7,114 nucleotides of DNA from an uncultured Fibrobacterota bacterium (GTDB taxonomy: Bacteria > Fibrobacterota > Chitinivibrionia > Chitinivibrionales > CAIOZP01), in contig CAIOZP010000361.1 in NCBI GenBank assembly GCA_903862805.1, positions 1 to 7,114 of the forward strand, read 5' to 3'. Below the pieces are notes generated by a model, which saw only the letters and a list, made by a program, of their open reading frames with translations, made no database searches and had not been told where the DNA came from. Positions 1-7,110 of the stretch are shown here, piece by piece. The number at the start of each line of letters is the position of its first letter. Position 1 is the stretch's first letter. Position numbers and translations under genes: made by a program.

Positions 1-190
1 ATACTTTGAACTTGTTATAAAAGTAATTGATATCCAACCACTGCTTTGTTAGTAGTTCTGCATTATCTTTCGACTGCATTAGCAACTGGCTTTTCGTTTC
101 TTCATTGTGGACCTCTCTTATTGCTTTGATCATTTGATTTGTTCTGCTCAAACATTCCGATGAGTGAGATCTCTTTATTTCCGTCAGCAC
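1..190 (-). CDS. Partial hypothetical protein, C-terminal part beyond the window
   Basis: This minus-strand frame is open from a TAA near base 237 to the window edge. It reads like real protein: charged, helix-prone, with segments such as MIKAIREVHNEETKSQ and KQWLDINYFYNKFKV. I do not recognise the family. The coordinates use a GTG at 188-190 as the start. An ATG at 131-133 is the alternative and would leave only 44 visible codons. Neither has a strong Shine-Dalgarno, so the start is undecided. The frame lies on the same strand as the lysozyme-like gene, 57 bases after its stop, so it could be the next gene of the same transcript. The plus-strand frames here are broken by stops within about 50 bases. 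The visible part has no membrane segment or signal peptide. It could also be a chance open frame, since it is short and AT-rich. Confidence 0.45.
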   Translation of the reverse strand, partial: MLTEIKRSHSSECLSRTNQMIKAIREVHNEETKSQLLMQSKDNAELLTKQWLDINYFYNKFKV

Positions 191-247
191 GTCCTGTCTG
201 TCAAATTTCTGTCTCTTTTTCTGTATGATGATTTGTTAGCTGAGACT

Positions 248-1678
248 TCAAAATGAAAAGATTTTTGCCGTTTCAATTATTCCATGCCCAGTGATTCTCA
301 CAAAACGAACACCACTAATAGATTTCGATATATCAAATAGGGTAGTACCGGATGAAAAATCAATACGTCTGTTTTCGAGAACCTTTCCAGACGCATCAAT
401 TTCCTGAAAGCTGTATTGGCCAGACACATTTGTAGTAAATGAAACCGCCCTTCCGAGTTGTCGTAATCCTGCGCGAGTCGAAGAGTGGAAACTCGCCGGT
501 GTTTTCACTGCGGTGTTGTTCATAACAAAATTTGGAACATAGTCCGTCGCAGGATCCCAGGTTATGCCACCAATGTATGTGCTGATATTATGATATGGAT
601 TATCAAGCGGCAGTCCCAGAACTATCGCGTCAATGACCGGCCCCATTTTATATCTGAATGATACCGGATTGCTGCCGCCCTGCGCATCAAACACTGCCTT
701 GATCTGCGCGCGGAAAGCGTCGTTGATCTGCGGGTAATATCCGGAAAGCATTGTCAGATATGCGTCAACATCACTCCAAGCGATAAGTGTATCGTAATAT
801 CCATGAAAAGCGCAGCTGTCGGAATTCGGTATGGTATTCAAACGGTTTTGAAGCGTTGCAACTGTTCGGGTGACACCTTCTGCATGTGTTTTCATTTCCT
901 GAACGACCGCGTTTGTGTCGAAGTTGTTTTCGTCATAGAATGTAAGAAAATCACTTCGTGTTTCTGCCTGAGAACGTACCGTCTGAAGAACGTATTTCAC
1001 GACACCGTAGCCATCATCGTAGCCCATATAGTATTGCGAAGACATGATTTTGGCAAAGGCATCGGGATCTGGCGTCGAATCAAAAACAGCAAGCGGCCGG
1101 TATCCATCCACAAAGTTCCAGTAAAAATAGGTGACAATCATATAATACGTTGCCGCGAGAGCTGCTGTTTCAAAATGAGAGGTTCCAACCATCGCATCGA
1201 AATTTGAAAAAGTGAATCGTTGCGGCATATATGTGTTGCTCATCTCACCCCAACCCGACGACGGATCCGGACGAAGCTGAAAAAATCCGTCGTTTGTATA
1301 TCCGATTGGTACAGGCGCAAGGTCAAGCGCCGGATCCCAAACCGCCGCCGGATCACATCCAAGGCTCGATTCCTTTAATGCTATGCCAAGCCACGCTTCC
1401 ATCGGGAAATGTTCGAACCGCAGATAATTGTGCAGCAATTGGTAATTATGCGCCAAGGCCAGTGCCCATGTTGGTCTATTTATTGGAATATCAACATCCC
1501 AATAAGCGCCATTGACTGGCCCAACGCGCCCTTGGCCGAGTTTTATTTCGCCAAGGTACGAGTACTTTGACGGATCAAGGTGGAAAGTATCGGGTAGGGT
1601 AGTGAAGTCATAATTTTGGGCGGATGACACAGAAATTGTAAATAGTGTAGCAAAAAAACATCTTAAAAATAACCGCAT
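248..1678 (-). CDS. Secreted lysozyme-like (transglycosylase-type) protein with C-terminal sorting-like domain
   Basis: This 476-residue protein is probably exported and cleaves peptidoglycan or a related glycan. Residues 1-20 form a signal peptide (basic MRLFLR, hydrophobic core, cleavage near SVSSA|QN). Residues about 65-235 carry the signature order of the lysozyme-like/SLT fold: ALKESSLG with candidate catalytic Glu103, then GFFQLRP (131-137) in the place of the family's G-x-x-Q-x-x-P, then helices rich in Ala, Tyr and Trp (171-195), then GYGVVKYV (223-230). The last 60 or so residues are beta-rich and end in FDISKSISGVRFVRITG and a KIFSF tail, resembling the C-terminal sorting/Ig-like modules of FCB secreted proteins. 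Cys108 and Cys289 could form a disulfide after export. The frame is open upstream to a TTG at 1783, but ATG 1678 is preferred: it has a Shine-Dalgarno (AAGAAGGG, 4 bases upstream) and starts the signal peptide. The fold assignment is motif-based; the substrate is unknown, and a chitinase- or chitosanase-like role in the same fold cannot be excluded. Confidence 0.75.
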   Translation of the reverse strand: MRLFLRCFFATLFTISVSSAQNYDFTTLPDTFHLDPSKYSYLGEIKLGQGRVGPVNGAYWDVDIPINRPTWALALAHNYQLLHNYLRFEHFPMEAWLGIALKESSLGCDPAAVWDPALDLAPVPIGYTNDGFFQLRPDPSSGWGEMSNTYMPQRFTFSNFDAMVGTSHFETAALAATYYMIVTYFYWNFVDGYRPLAVFDSTPDPDAFAKIMSSQYYMGYDDGYGVVKYVLQTVRSQAETRSDFLTFYDENNFDTNAVVQEMKTHAEGVTRTVATLQNRLNTIPNSDSCAFHGYYDTLIAWSDVDAYLTMLSGYYPQINDAFRAQIKAVFDAQGGSNPVSFRYKMGPVIDAIVLGLPLDNPYHNISTYIGGITWDPATDYVPNFVMNNTAVKTPASFHSSTRAGLRQLGRAVSFTTNVSGQYSFQEIDASGKVLENRRIDFSSGTTLFDISKSISGVRFVRITGHGIIETAKIFSF

Positions 1679-1682
1679 AAAT

Positions 1683-1690
1683 CCCTTCTT
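1683..1690 (-). promoter_or_regulatory. Ribosome binding site of the lysozyme-like gene
   Basis: The minus strand reads AAGAAGGG-ATTT-ATG. This purine-rich site four bases from the ATG at 1678 decides that start over the longer TTG-initiated frame at 1783, which has no recognisable Shine-Dalgarno and would put 35 non-signal-like residues before the signal peptide. Confidence 0.6.
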
Positions 1691-1861
1691 CGGACTGGTC
1701 ACCTCATGGATTGCAATACCATTGCGAATAAGATAGATAATTTTATCCAATTCATCTGAATATTTTTTTGAATAAAATTTCAAAAATATTATGTGAAGAT
1801 CAAATTTCTGCGATGATATTAGGACTCAGTCGTGCGTGATTATGTGGCGGTGGAATAATCG

Positions 1862-2830
1862 CTACTTTTTGCGGTTTCTGATAAATCCTGGTAGAAAAGC
1901 AAAGCATCCGACCAGCTTCAATGAAACGATCATAATCGAGAATAGGACATAAAGGCTTATCTGTTCCGGTGTGAAATGTAGGTATATCTTGAGGAAAAAG
2001 TAAGATAATCCTTCTCTTATTCCCATTCCATTGGGTGTGATCGGGAGTGATACAACAGCCGTTTCAATTGCCGGAATAAAGAAAAAGCATTCGCGCCAAT
2101 AGGCGTGTCCGCATATTGTTTTTACAATCAGGATTGTATTTAATAGACATAAGCCAAGCAGGGCCAGAGTAATCAACGATGCGATTGCCATTGGAATAAA
2201 TTTGCCCCGATACATATAAATTCCTTCACGGACTTTTTCGAGAATAGATGAAATATGTGCCGGAATAAATTTCTGCGTGATTCCTCTAATCGGCCGAGTA
2301 AATCTCTTTGAAAAGGAAAATGAAATAGCAACAATTATCGCCACAAAAACTCCGATTAAGGCGAAGTTTATCCATTGCGGCATTCCTGTTTTGTCTATCA
2401 AAAGCCATCCGGTCAGTGCAACCGGTATATACGCTGTCATACCAATAACACGTGCTACCCATGAAGCGCCCCACGCAATTTTGTAGTCGGATTCACGCGA
2501 AAATAGTGCGGCGCGTATAACATCCTGTGCAATTGAAGACGGAACAGCAATAGAATAAAACGTAGCCTTGAAATGTACCTCAAGAACACGGAATATACTG
2601 ATGTCGCTTATGAAAACCCTAAGTAAATACCACCATCTGAAACCCTGAATAGCAATTGTAAATATTGTGAGGAAAATAATGGCGGTAATATTCTGCCAAG
2701 GAATTGACTTCGTCAAAGAGAGAATTACTTCCATTTTTGATGAGCCAAAGATCAACAAAAATGGAAGCACTGTTGCGACTATTTTTAACGCATTTAATAA
2801 ATATTTTTTAGCTGTTGGATTGAGTTTCAT
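1862..2830 (-). CDS. Flippase-like integral membrane protein (LPG synthase TM / UPF0104 family)
   Basis: This 322-residue inner-membrane protein matches the lysylphosphatidylglycerol-synthase transmembrane (YbhN/UPF0104, flippase-like) family in length, with no attached synthase domain. Hydrophobic segments are at about 12-30, 50-70, 125-145, 153-173, 211-237, 246-264 and 290-316. Family landmarks appear in order: QGFRWWYLL (62-70); the conserved loop PSSIAQDVIRAALF (97-110), where the usual Gly-Gly before the Asp is Ala-Gln but Asp103 and Arg106 remain; ASWVARVIG (122-130), matching the family's D/A-R-x-x-G segment; and SLPITPNGMGIREGLSYF (261-278), matching the P-x-T-P-x-G-x-G-x-R-E-G signature. 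The tail is basic (RNRKK). Known relatives move or bind lipids or lipid-linked glycans; the substrate here is unknown. The ATG at 2830 is the natural start because hydrophobic sequence follows at once, but its Shine-Dalgarno is weak (GAAAGA). It lies between two secreted-protein genes, 138 bases after the VWA stop. Confidence 0.8.
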   Translation of the reverse strand: MKLNPTAKKYLLNALKIVATVLPFLLIFGSSKMEVILSLTKSIPWQNITAIIFLTIFTIAIQGFRWWYLLRVFISDISIFRVLEVHFKATFYSIAVPSSIAQDVIRAALFSRESDYKIAWGASWVARVIGMTAYIPVALTGWLLIDKTGMPQWINFALIGVFVAIIVAISFSFSKRFTRPIRGITQKFIPAHISSILEKVREGIYMYRGKFIPMAIASLITLALLGLCLLNTILIVKTICGHAYWRECFFFIPAIETAVVSLPITPNGMGIREGLSYFFLKIYLHFTPEQISLYVLFSIMIVSLKLVGCFAFLPGFIRNRKK

Positions 2831-2944
2831 TAGGATTCTTTCATTTAATCGTCATATTGTAATCGACTCCTATCAAAAATACGTTCTGCGAAGTGGTCTG
2901 TTCTAACTTGGATATGGCTTTGAATACATGAAAACAGATTTGTT

Positions 2945-2964
2945 CTGCAAGAAGCTTTTTGCAG
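2945..2964 (-). terminator. Weak candidate hairpin terminator after the VWA gene
   Basis: Just after the VWA stop the minus strand can form a 6-bp stem, CTGCAA/TTGCAG, around an 8-base loop. It is followed by AACAAATCTGTTTT rather than a clean U-run. The stem is short, so it may only pause polymerase or do nothing. If it acts as a terminator, the flippase-like gene needs its own promoter, and I saw no convincing one in 2831-2944. Confidence 0.25.
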
Positions 2965-2968
2965 CGAA

Positions 2969-5900
2969 TCAATTCGCCACTCCAACCATCATCTTCCGTT
3001 CATCCACTCTGATGCTGCCGACAGCGCTTCCTTTTGCAATAGTGGAAACCTTAACGTCGATCAGATACGCGCCACCGGAAATCTTCCGGCCGTTGGGGTT
3101 GCGCATATTCCACGGCAGACATAGACGGGAACCATCGGGCGACAGAATTACGCTCGCATTTGTCAACGTGGTTATCAGGTTGCCGAGTGGATCATAGACC
3201 TTGCCGTTCATTTCGTAATCGACCGGCCCGTTGGCAATCGGCATCGAAGATGTCAGCACAACCATCGGTCCATCGAAAGCTTGTCCGCACATAAGCGCAT
3301 TCTGTGACGAGAGCTTTGCCGAATTTTTGTAGCTCCAGGGGTTCGGACAAATCCTAAGATCATACGAAACATGATACGGAGAAACGCTCAAGGGAACAAA
3401 CGCCGTTGTCTGCTGCTGGATATTTCTGGCGGCACTTGTGTCGGTCGCTTCACCGGCAGGACACAGTGCGATGCTATCGCCCGCTTGCGGGAAAATTCCG
3501 TTCCTGTTGGTTACAAGATATTCGTGCAGTGAATCTGCACGAATCGCAGTTCCGATCTGCATCGAATAGGTGGAATCACCACGCTTGAATATGAAGGGAT
3601 GATCTGTCAGAACTTCGGGCGAAATAGCTTCCGAATATTCCACGAGAAGTGTGTCTGGACTTTGTGTGCCGGACATCGAACTTGTTGACGGAAGGAAACT
3701 CGCGCTACGAATCACCGGAGCCATGTGGTCGTCAATCGGAATATCGCTGAGTCCGAGTCGTGCGCCGGAACTCGTGATGCACGATCCTGCACTCAGATGC
3801 TCGCTTGGTGACACGCTTGTCAGCATCTGCAATGATCCATGCAGAGCGATGGTGAATCCGCTTGAATCTGCGACAATGTCGGGACGTTGAATCGCCGTGA
3901 ATCCACGCGCCTGTGGAAGCGAAAGCAGCGACGGAAGAGAGTCGAGCAGATCCGCTGGAATCTTCGTGCTGCTTTGCACGCGAATGATGTCTGGTCGTCC
4001 GTCGGGCATCGATCCGGTGTCTTCGTAATCGGCACTAAGAAGATTTATCTGCGTGAGAATTATGATCGGACGCAAAAGATTATTTGTAACTGTCTGAATA
4101 TTTCCTGCGCTGTCTGCTACGAGTCCGCTCAGTGCAAGGATGCGGATGCTGTCTCCCGTCACAGGCATTTGCGCGATGGCAGATGAAACAGCGAAGCCAT
4201 ATCCCGCAGGCGATGTTTTTGATGCCGATAACGGAAGCAGATAAACTTTGCCCAAAGATGTCTGTGGTGCAAAAGCTTGTCCATTGACAACAGATTTTAC
4301 CGGCTCGGAAAAGTTGACATATAGCGAATCACCGATTCCGTTTCCTCCTGCTGATAGATAGGTTGCATTGCGAATGACCGGGGCCATTGCGTCAAACGGA
4401 CTGAACATTGTCACGGTCTCAGCGCCCGCTCCGCTTGGTGTCTGACGAAGAGTTATTTCACCCCATGAATTGGCGCTGTCGTGCGTCGATGTCGTGAAAT
4501 GACGGAATCCGAAAGTGTCGGCGAACGCGATTCCGATGCAATCGGGAATCGTCGAATCGTATCTAAACGCCGCGCCGGAAAGAGTCACTGTGTCTTTCGC
4601 GGTGTTGCCATCTTCACGCGGCCAGGCAAACGACATTGACAAAGTGCGAATGCGCGCTACCGAAATTGGCCCATTCAATTTGATTGAAAGGCTGTCCATG
4701 ATGCCGTCACCATTCGTATCGAACCAGCTTCCGGAAACTGCCACAAGCGGCGCTGTTGCTTTGACTGTCAGCGGAACCCACGGTGTGTTTCTCTGCTGAA
4801 TATTTCCCGTCGCATCTGTCGCACTCGCCGCGCCAGCGAGCGCGATGCTGTCAGATGCAATAGGATCAACTCCACTGTGCGGCCCAACCCTGAAACGGAA
4901 ATCCGGCGAACCTGTCCCCGAAATTTGTGTAAGCGTCAGTTGATATTGCGTTCCATCTGCATGCTTGAAAAGAATCGGCGTTGCAGTTGCAAGCGTCGCA
5001 GAAATCGTTTCCGAGAAATGAACGTCGAGAGTGTCGTTTGACAGATAAAAAACCGACGGCGTGAATGTTCCCGACAAAATTACCGGCGGCATGGAATCTT
5101 GTGCAAGCATAGTTGCCGATCCAAGTATCTGGCCCTTGAGCAGCACCGGTGCAGTCACGCACACCGAATCGGTCGAAAGGGTTGCTGTATTTATCGACGA
5201 GCTTTGAGTTGTAGAAAGTATCGTACGGTTTCCAGAAATTTGAATTGATTTGACCGAGAGATTCCTGCTTGTCGGAAGCTTGATAGAAGCAAAAAGAGCA
5301 GTCGTGTCGTCAATCGAAAGCGCCGACGAAAACAGGCAGTCCACTTTGTCAATCAAACCATCAGCCGAAGAATCGACAAACGCAGCAGAGACAAGCGAAA
5401 TACTTCCATCGACATTTCGCGGAATTGCGATCAGCAGAGTATCGAGCGGAAGTTCAGGATTTCGGAACAGCGCGAATATCGTGTCGGTGCGGGTCGCGGC
5501 AATTTTTCCGTCGCCCTTTACCGGCGAGGAATCCTGCAGGGTGATGGTGCCGTCGAAAGCAAGCCCGCTTGCAGAAGCGGTAAGATTCACTGTCTCGACA
5601 TCAGTTCTGTCGAGGCTCGAATAAAACTGCACCGGCACCTGCGTATATGTGTACCACGGATTTCCAACTTGAGTGAAGTGAACACCAAGAACGGTGTCGC
5701 CCATGCCGATGGCTGTCACAGCGTTTGTGTCAAGCCGAAACACCATGTCGCGATCCCAGCAATTTGTTGTGAAACTGTCTGGCGGAGTACTCAGTCCGGC
5801 AACTCGACTCACACTGAACGCAACGGAATACGAGGTGTCCTTGACTGTGACACTGTCCTTTTGTATCGCATATGTCAAGCCGAATGTGAACGGTGTTATC

Positions 5901-6982
5901 GGGCCAGTCATCGGCAACAGATTGCCGAAAGTGAAGGTGGAATCAGTCGAGTTGAAAGTCGTACTTTTCACTCCGTTGACCGTCAACTGTGCTGGGTTGG
6001 TTGATTGCACCGTGACAATGCGATTGAGAATCTTGTCGAGCAAAAAATATTGTAACGAATCAGATGTCGCCGCCCAGCACTCGCTCGAAGGATTTGTCGC
6101 AGAGTAGCCGTTGTTCTGGATATTCTGGGTCATCTTAATGATGCTGTCTGGTGCGACACCGGAGTCATTGAAAAAAACGGTGAATGTGGTCGGAACTGAA
6201 TCGCCCTTGACAAATGCGAACATGGCGCTGCTGTCATTGTACGGTACGGTTGCATTTCCATCCGACAGGAAAATCACAAACCTGTTTTGCGGAACGGCAT
6301 TGGAATTTTTCATTGCCGCTTTTGCCGCATCAAAACCTGCGGTGATATTTGTACTTTTTGATGTCGTACTGCCAATCGCAAGGTCAACAATATTGAGCGG
6401 CGGAGCGAGGGTGTAACTCAGTGTCTTTTGAGTTGCCAGCAGACTCTTTATTATGTTCTGTCCGGTTTGACCTCCTGCATAAGTTGAATCAAGTTTCATA
6501 AGCGGGATATATCCGAAGCTATCGCCGGGAGCTATTGGCGTGATAAAAGGAATGGTGTCGCGGAACCACTGTGTCGAATCAAAAACCGAAACACCCACAC
6601 GGGTATTGGGCATGATCCGCGCAAGGGAGTCGATCAATTCGCAAGTGACAGTAAACCGCTTGCCAAGAGAATCCGTACCTCCGATCCAATACGGTGTTGC
6701 GGTGCCAAGAAACGCATATCCATGCATACTGTTTGAATTATCTATTACAAAAAATATCGACGGCGAGGCGGTTGTGTCTCTCACTTTAGCGACAACCTGT
6801 GCCGGAATATCTACCTTTACCTTTGGTGATAGCGCGACAATATTGTCCGGAACATTTATCGTTCTGCCGGAAAACGCCTCAGGTGTTACCGAGCAGGAAA
6901 GCTCGCAAACCTGCGCCGCATGAACAGACAGAAATCCCGCAAGCAATCCGACACAAACACTCTTGTAAAATTCCCTCGACAT
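2969..6982 (-). CDS. Giant secreted VWA-domain surface protein with tandem Ca-loop/beta-sandwich repeats and FlgD-Ig-like C-terminus
   Basis: This 1337-residue exported protein is probably a surface adhesin or matrix-binding factor. Residues 1-22 form a signal peptide (cleavage near VHA|AQ). The VWA domain spans about 74-281 with a complete MIDAS metal site: DNSNS (Asp81, Ser83, Ser85), Thr214 in NITAGFD, and Asp241 in FLSDGN. About 320-520 is beta-rich spacer. About 521-1201 is three A-B domain pairs. A domains start with dockerin/EF-hand-like acidic loops (VDSSADGLID, Asp537-545; FDTNGDGIMD, Asp755-763; a longer degenerate DTGSMPDGRPD, 988-998). B domains open with PPVI/APVI, contain an FSE or YSE strand, and close with GDSI...NIQ. 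The C-terminus (1202-1337) has PNPW, VYDPLGNLITTL and WNMRNPNGRKISGGAYL, typical of FlgD-type Ig modules. The frame is open to an ATG at 7099, but ATG 6982 is chosen for its AAGGGGG site and adjacent signal peptide. The adhesin role is inferred; protease-inhibitor or stalk-like roles are alternatives. Confidence 0.85.
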   Translation of the reverse strand: MSREFYKSVCVGLLAGFLSVHAAQVCELSCSVTPEAFSGRTINVPDNIVALSPKVKVDIPAQVVAKVRDTTASPSIFFVIDNSNSMHGYAFLGTATPYWIGGTDSLGKRFTVTCELIDSLARIMPNTRVGVSVFDSTQWFRDTIPFITPIAPGDSFGYIPLMKLDSTYAGGQTGQNIIKSLLATQKTLSYTLAPPLNIVDLAIGSTTSKSTNITAGFDAAKAAMKNSNAVPQNRFVIFLSDGNATVPYNDSSAMFAFVKGDSVPTTFTVFFNDSGVAPDSIIKMTQNIQNNGYSATNPSSECWAATSDSLQYFLLDKILNRIVTVQSTNPAQLTVNGVKSTTFNSTDSTFTFGNLLPMTGPITPFTFGLTYAIQKDSVTVKDTSYSVAFSVSRVAGLSTPPDSFTTNCWDRDMVFRLDTNAVTAIGMGDTVLGVHFTQVGNPWYTYTQVPVQFYSSLDRTDVETVNLTASASGLAFDGTITLQDSSPVKGDGKIAATRTDTIFALFRNPELPLDTLLIAIPRNVDGSISLVSAAFVDSSADGLIDKVDCLFSSALSIDDTTALFASIKLPTSRNLSVKSIQISGNRTILSTTQSSSINTATLSTDSVCVTAPVLLKGQILGSATMLAQDSMPPVILSGTFTPSVFYLSNDTLDVHFSETISATLATATPILFKHADGTQYQLTLTQISGTGSPDFRFRVGPHSGVDPIASDSIALAGAASATDATGNIQQRNTPWVPLTVKATAPLVAVSGSWFDTNGDGIMDSLSIKLNGPISVARIRTLSMSFAWPREDGNTAKDTVTLSGAAFRYDSTIPDCIGIAFADTFGFRHFTTSTHDSANSWGEITLRQTPSGAGAETVTMFSPFDAMAPVIRNATYLSAGGNGIGDSLYVNFSEPVKSVVNGQAFAPQTSLGKVYLLPLSASKTSPAGYGFAVSSAIAQMPVTGDSIRILALSGLVADSAGNIQTVTNNLLRPIIILTQINLLSADYEDTGSMPDGRPDIIRVQSSTKIPADLLDSLPSLLSLPQARGFTAIQRPDIVADSSGFTIALHGSLQMLTSVSPSEHLSAGSCITSSGARLGLSDIPIDDHMAPVIRSASFLPSTSSMSGTQSPDTLLVEYSEAISPEVLTDHPFIFKRGDSTYSMQIGTAIRADSLHEYLVTNRNGIFPQAGDSIALCPAGEATDTSAARNIQQQTTAFVPLSVSPYHVSYDLRICPNPWSYKNSAKLSSQNALMCGQAFDGPMVVLTSSMPIANGPVDYEMNGKVYDPLGNLITTLTNASVILSPDGSRLCLPWNMRNPNGRKISGGAYLIDVKVSTIAKGSAVGSIRVDERKMMVGVAN
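3380..5422 (-). repeat. Three tandem A-B domain pairs encoded within the VWA gene
   Basis: At protein level three pairs can be aligned by eye. The A domains (about 5422-5096, 4759-4394, 4054-3731) each begin with an acidic Ca-loop-like segment. The B domains (about 5095-4760, 4393-4055, 3730-3380) each begin D-x-M-x-P-V-I, carry F/Y-S-E, and end with G-D-S-I and N-I-Q. B starts are about 234 and 221 residues apart. B1 and B3 are most alike (NIQQRNTPWVPL versus NIQQQTTAFVPL). B2 has a diverged tail (NIQTVTNN). Exact domain edges are estimates. Confidence 0.7.
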
Positions 6983-6987
6983 TGATT

Positions 6988-6994
6988 CCCCCTT
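6988..6994 (-). promoter_or_regulatory. Ribosome binding site of the VWA gene
   Basis: The minus strand reads AAGGGGG-AATCA-ATG, a G-rich Shine-Dalgarno five bases before the ATG at 6982. It decides the start: the upstream in-frame ATG at 7099 lies in a hairpin, has no comparable site, and would add 39 residues that hide the signal peptide. Confidence 0.65.
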
Positions 6995-7016
6995 GGCATT
7001 TGCCCGGAGTAAATAT

Positions 7017-7047
7017 TTGTAACCTTTTGTCGCGTCTGCCAGATAAT
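7017..7047 (+). promoter_or_regulatory. Weak candidate promoter for the divergent plus-strand gene
   Basis: TTGTAA (7017-7022) and GATAAT (7042-7047) resemble -35 and -10 boxes, with a long 19-base spacer. Initiation near 7054 would give a leader of roughly 57 bases containing the whole hairpin at 7075-7107. A second -10-like TAAAAT at 7064-7069 has no -35 partner, and would start the RNA almost exactly at the hairpin. This is pattern matching only. Confidence 0.2.
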
Positions 7048-7064
7048 GAGACCAGTCTTTTCCT

Positions 7065-7093
7065 AAAATAGGGTAACACTCCATTGGTGACAG
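7065..7093 (-). promoter_or_regulatory. Candidate promoter of the VWA gene
   Basis: On the minus strand CTGTCA (7088-7093) and TATTTT (7065-7070) are separated by 17 bases, each matching four of six sigma-70-type consensus positions. Initiation near 7058 would give a leader of about 75 bases to the ATG at 6982. The -35 box falls in the loop region of the divergent gene's hairpin, so the two units would share DNA. The consensus may differ in this phylum. Confidence 0.3.
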
Positions 7094-7107
7094 AACCAAG
7101 GAGTGTT
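7075..7107 (+). promoter_or_regulatory. Leader hairpin sequestering a Shine-Dalgarno
   Basis: AACACTCC (7075-7082), a bulged A at 7083, and TTGGT (7084-7088) pair without mismatch with ACCAA (7095-7099) and GGAGTGTT (7100-7107), closing a 6-base GACAGA loop: 13 base pairs in all. The 3' arm contains AAGGAG (7098-7103), a perfect Shine-Dalgarno seven bases before the ATG at 7111, and the CTCC of the 5' arm pairs directly with its GGAG. In a plus-strand RNA the ribosome site would be closed until the stem melts or is bound. Read as DNA it could instead be an operator with outer half-sites, or a terminator, but no U-run follows on either strand. Confidence 0.55.
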
Positions 7108-7110
7108 TGT

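Noticed and set aside
1713..1725. Small palindrome GCAAT-ACC-ATTGC upstream of the lysozyme-like start
   Set aside because: A five-base arm is too short to distinguish from chance, and no promoter can be placed around it.
1679..1783. N-terminal extension of 35 residues on the lysozyme-like protein from the TTG at 1783
   Set aside because: It has a TTG start with no ribosome site, very AT-rich composition, and a signal peptide that begins only at the ATG at 1678.
2841..2871. Mini-ORF Met-Thr-Ile-Lys-stop with AGGAG upstream, ahead of the flippase-like gene
   Set aside because: Four codons and an 11-base spacer are easily chance, and there is no attenuator-like hairpin or run of regulatory codons.
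5694..6107. Plus-strand open frames opposite the VWA gene, the longest about 137 codons
   Set aside because: They lie antisense to a well-supported gene with clear domains, lack recognisable protein features, and are expected in GC-balanced repeats of Ser/Thr/Asp codons.
6983..7099. N-terminal extension of 39 residues on the VWA protein from the ATG at 7099
   Set aside because: It has no Shine-Dalgarno, starts within the hairpin and overlaps the divergent leader. The ATG at 6982 has AAGGGGG and begins a clean signal peptide.
7075..7107. The strong hairpin as an intrinsic terminator
   Set aside because: No U-run follows the stem on either strand, and the 3' arm coincides with a perfect Shine-Dalgarno and spaced ATG, which fits a leader structure better.
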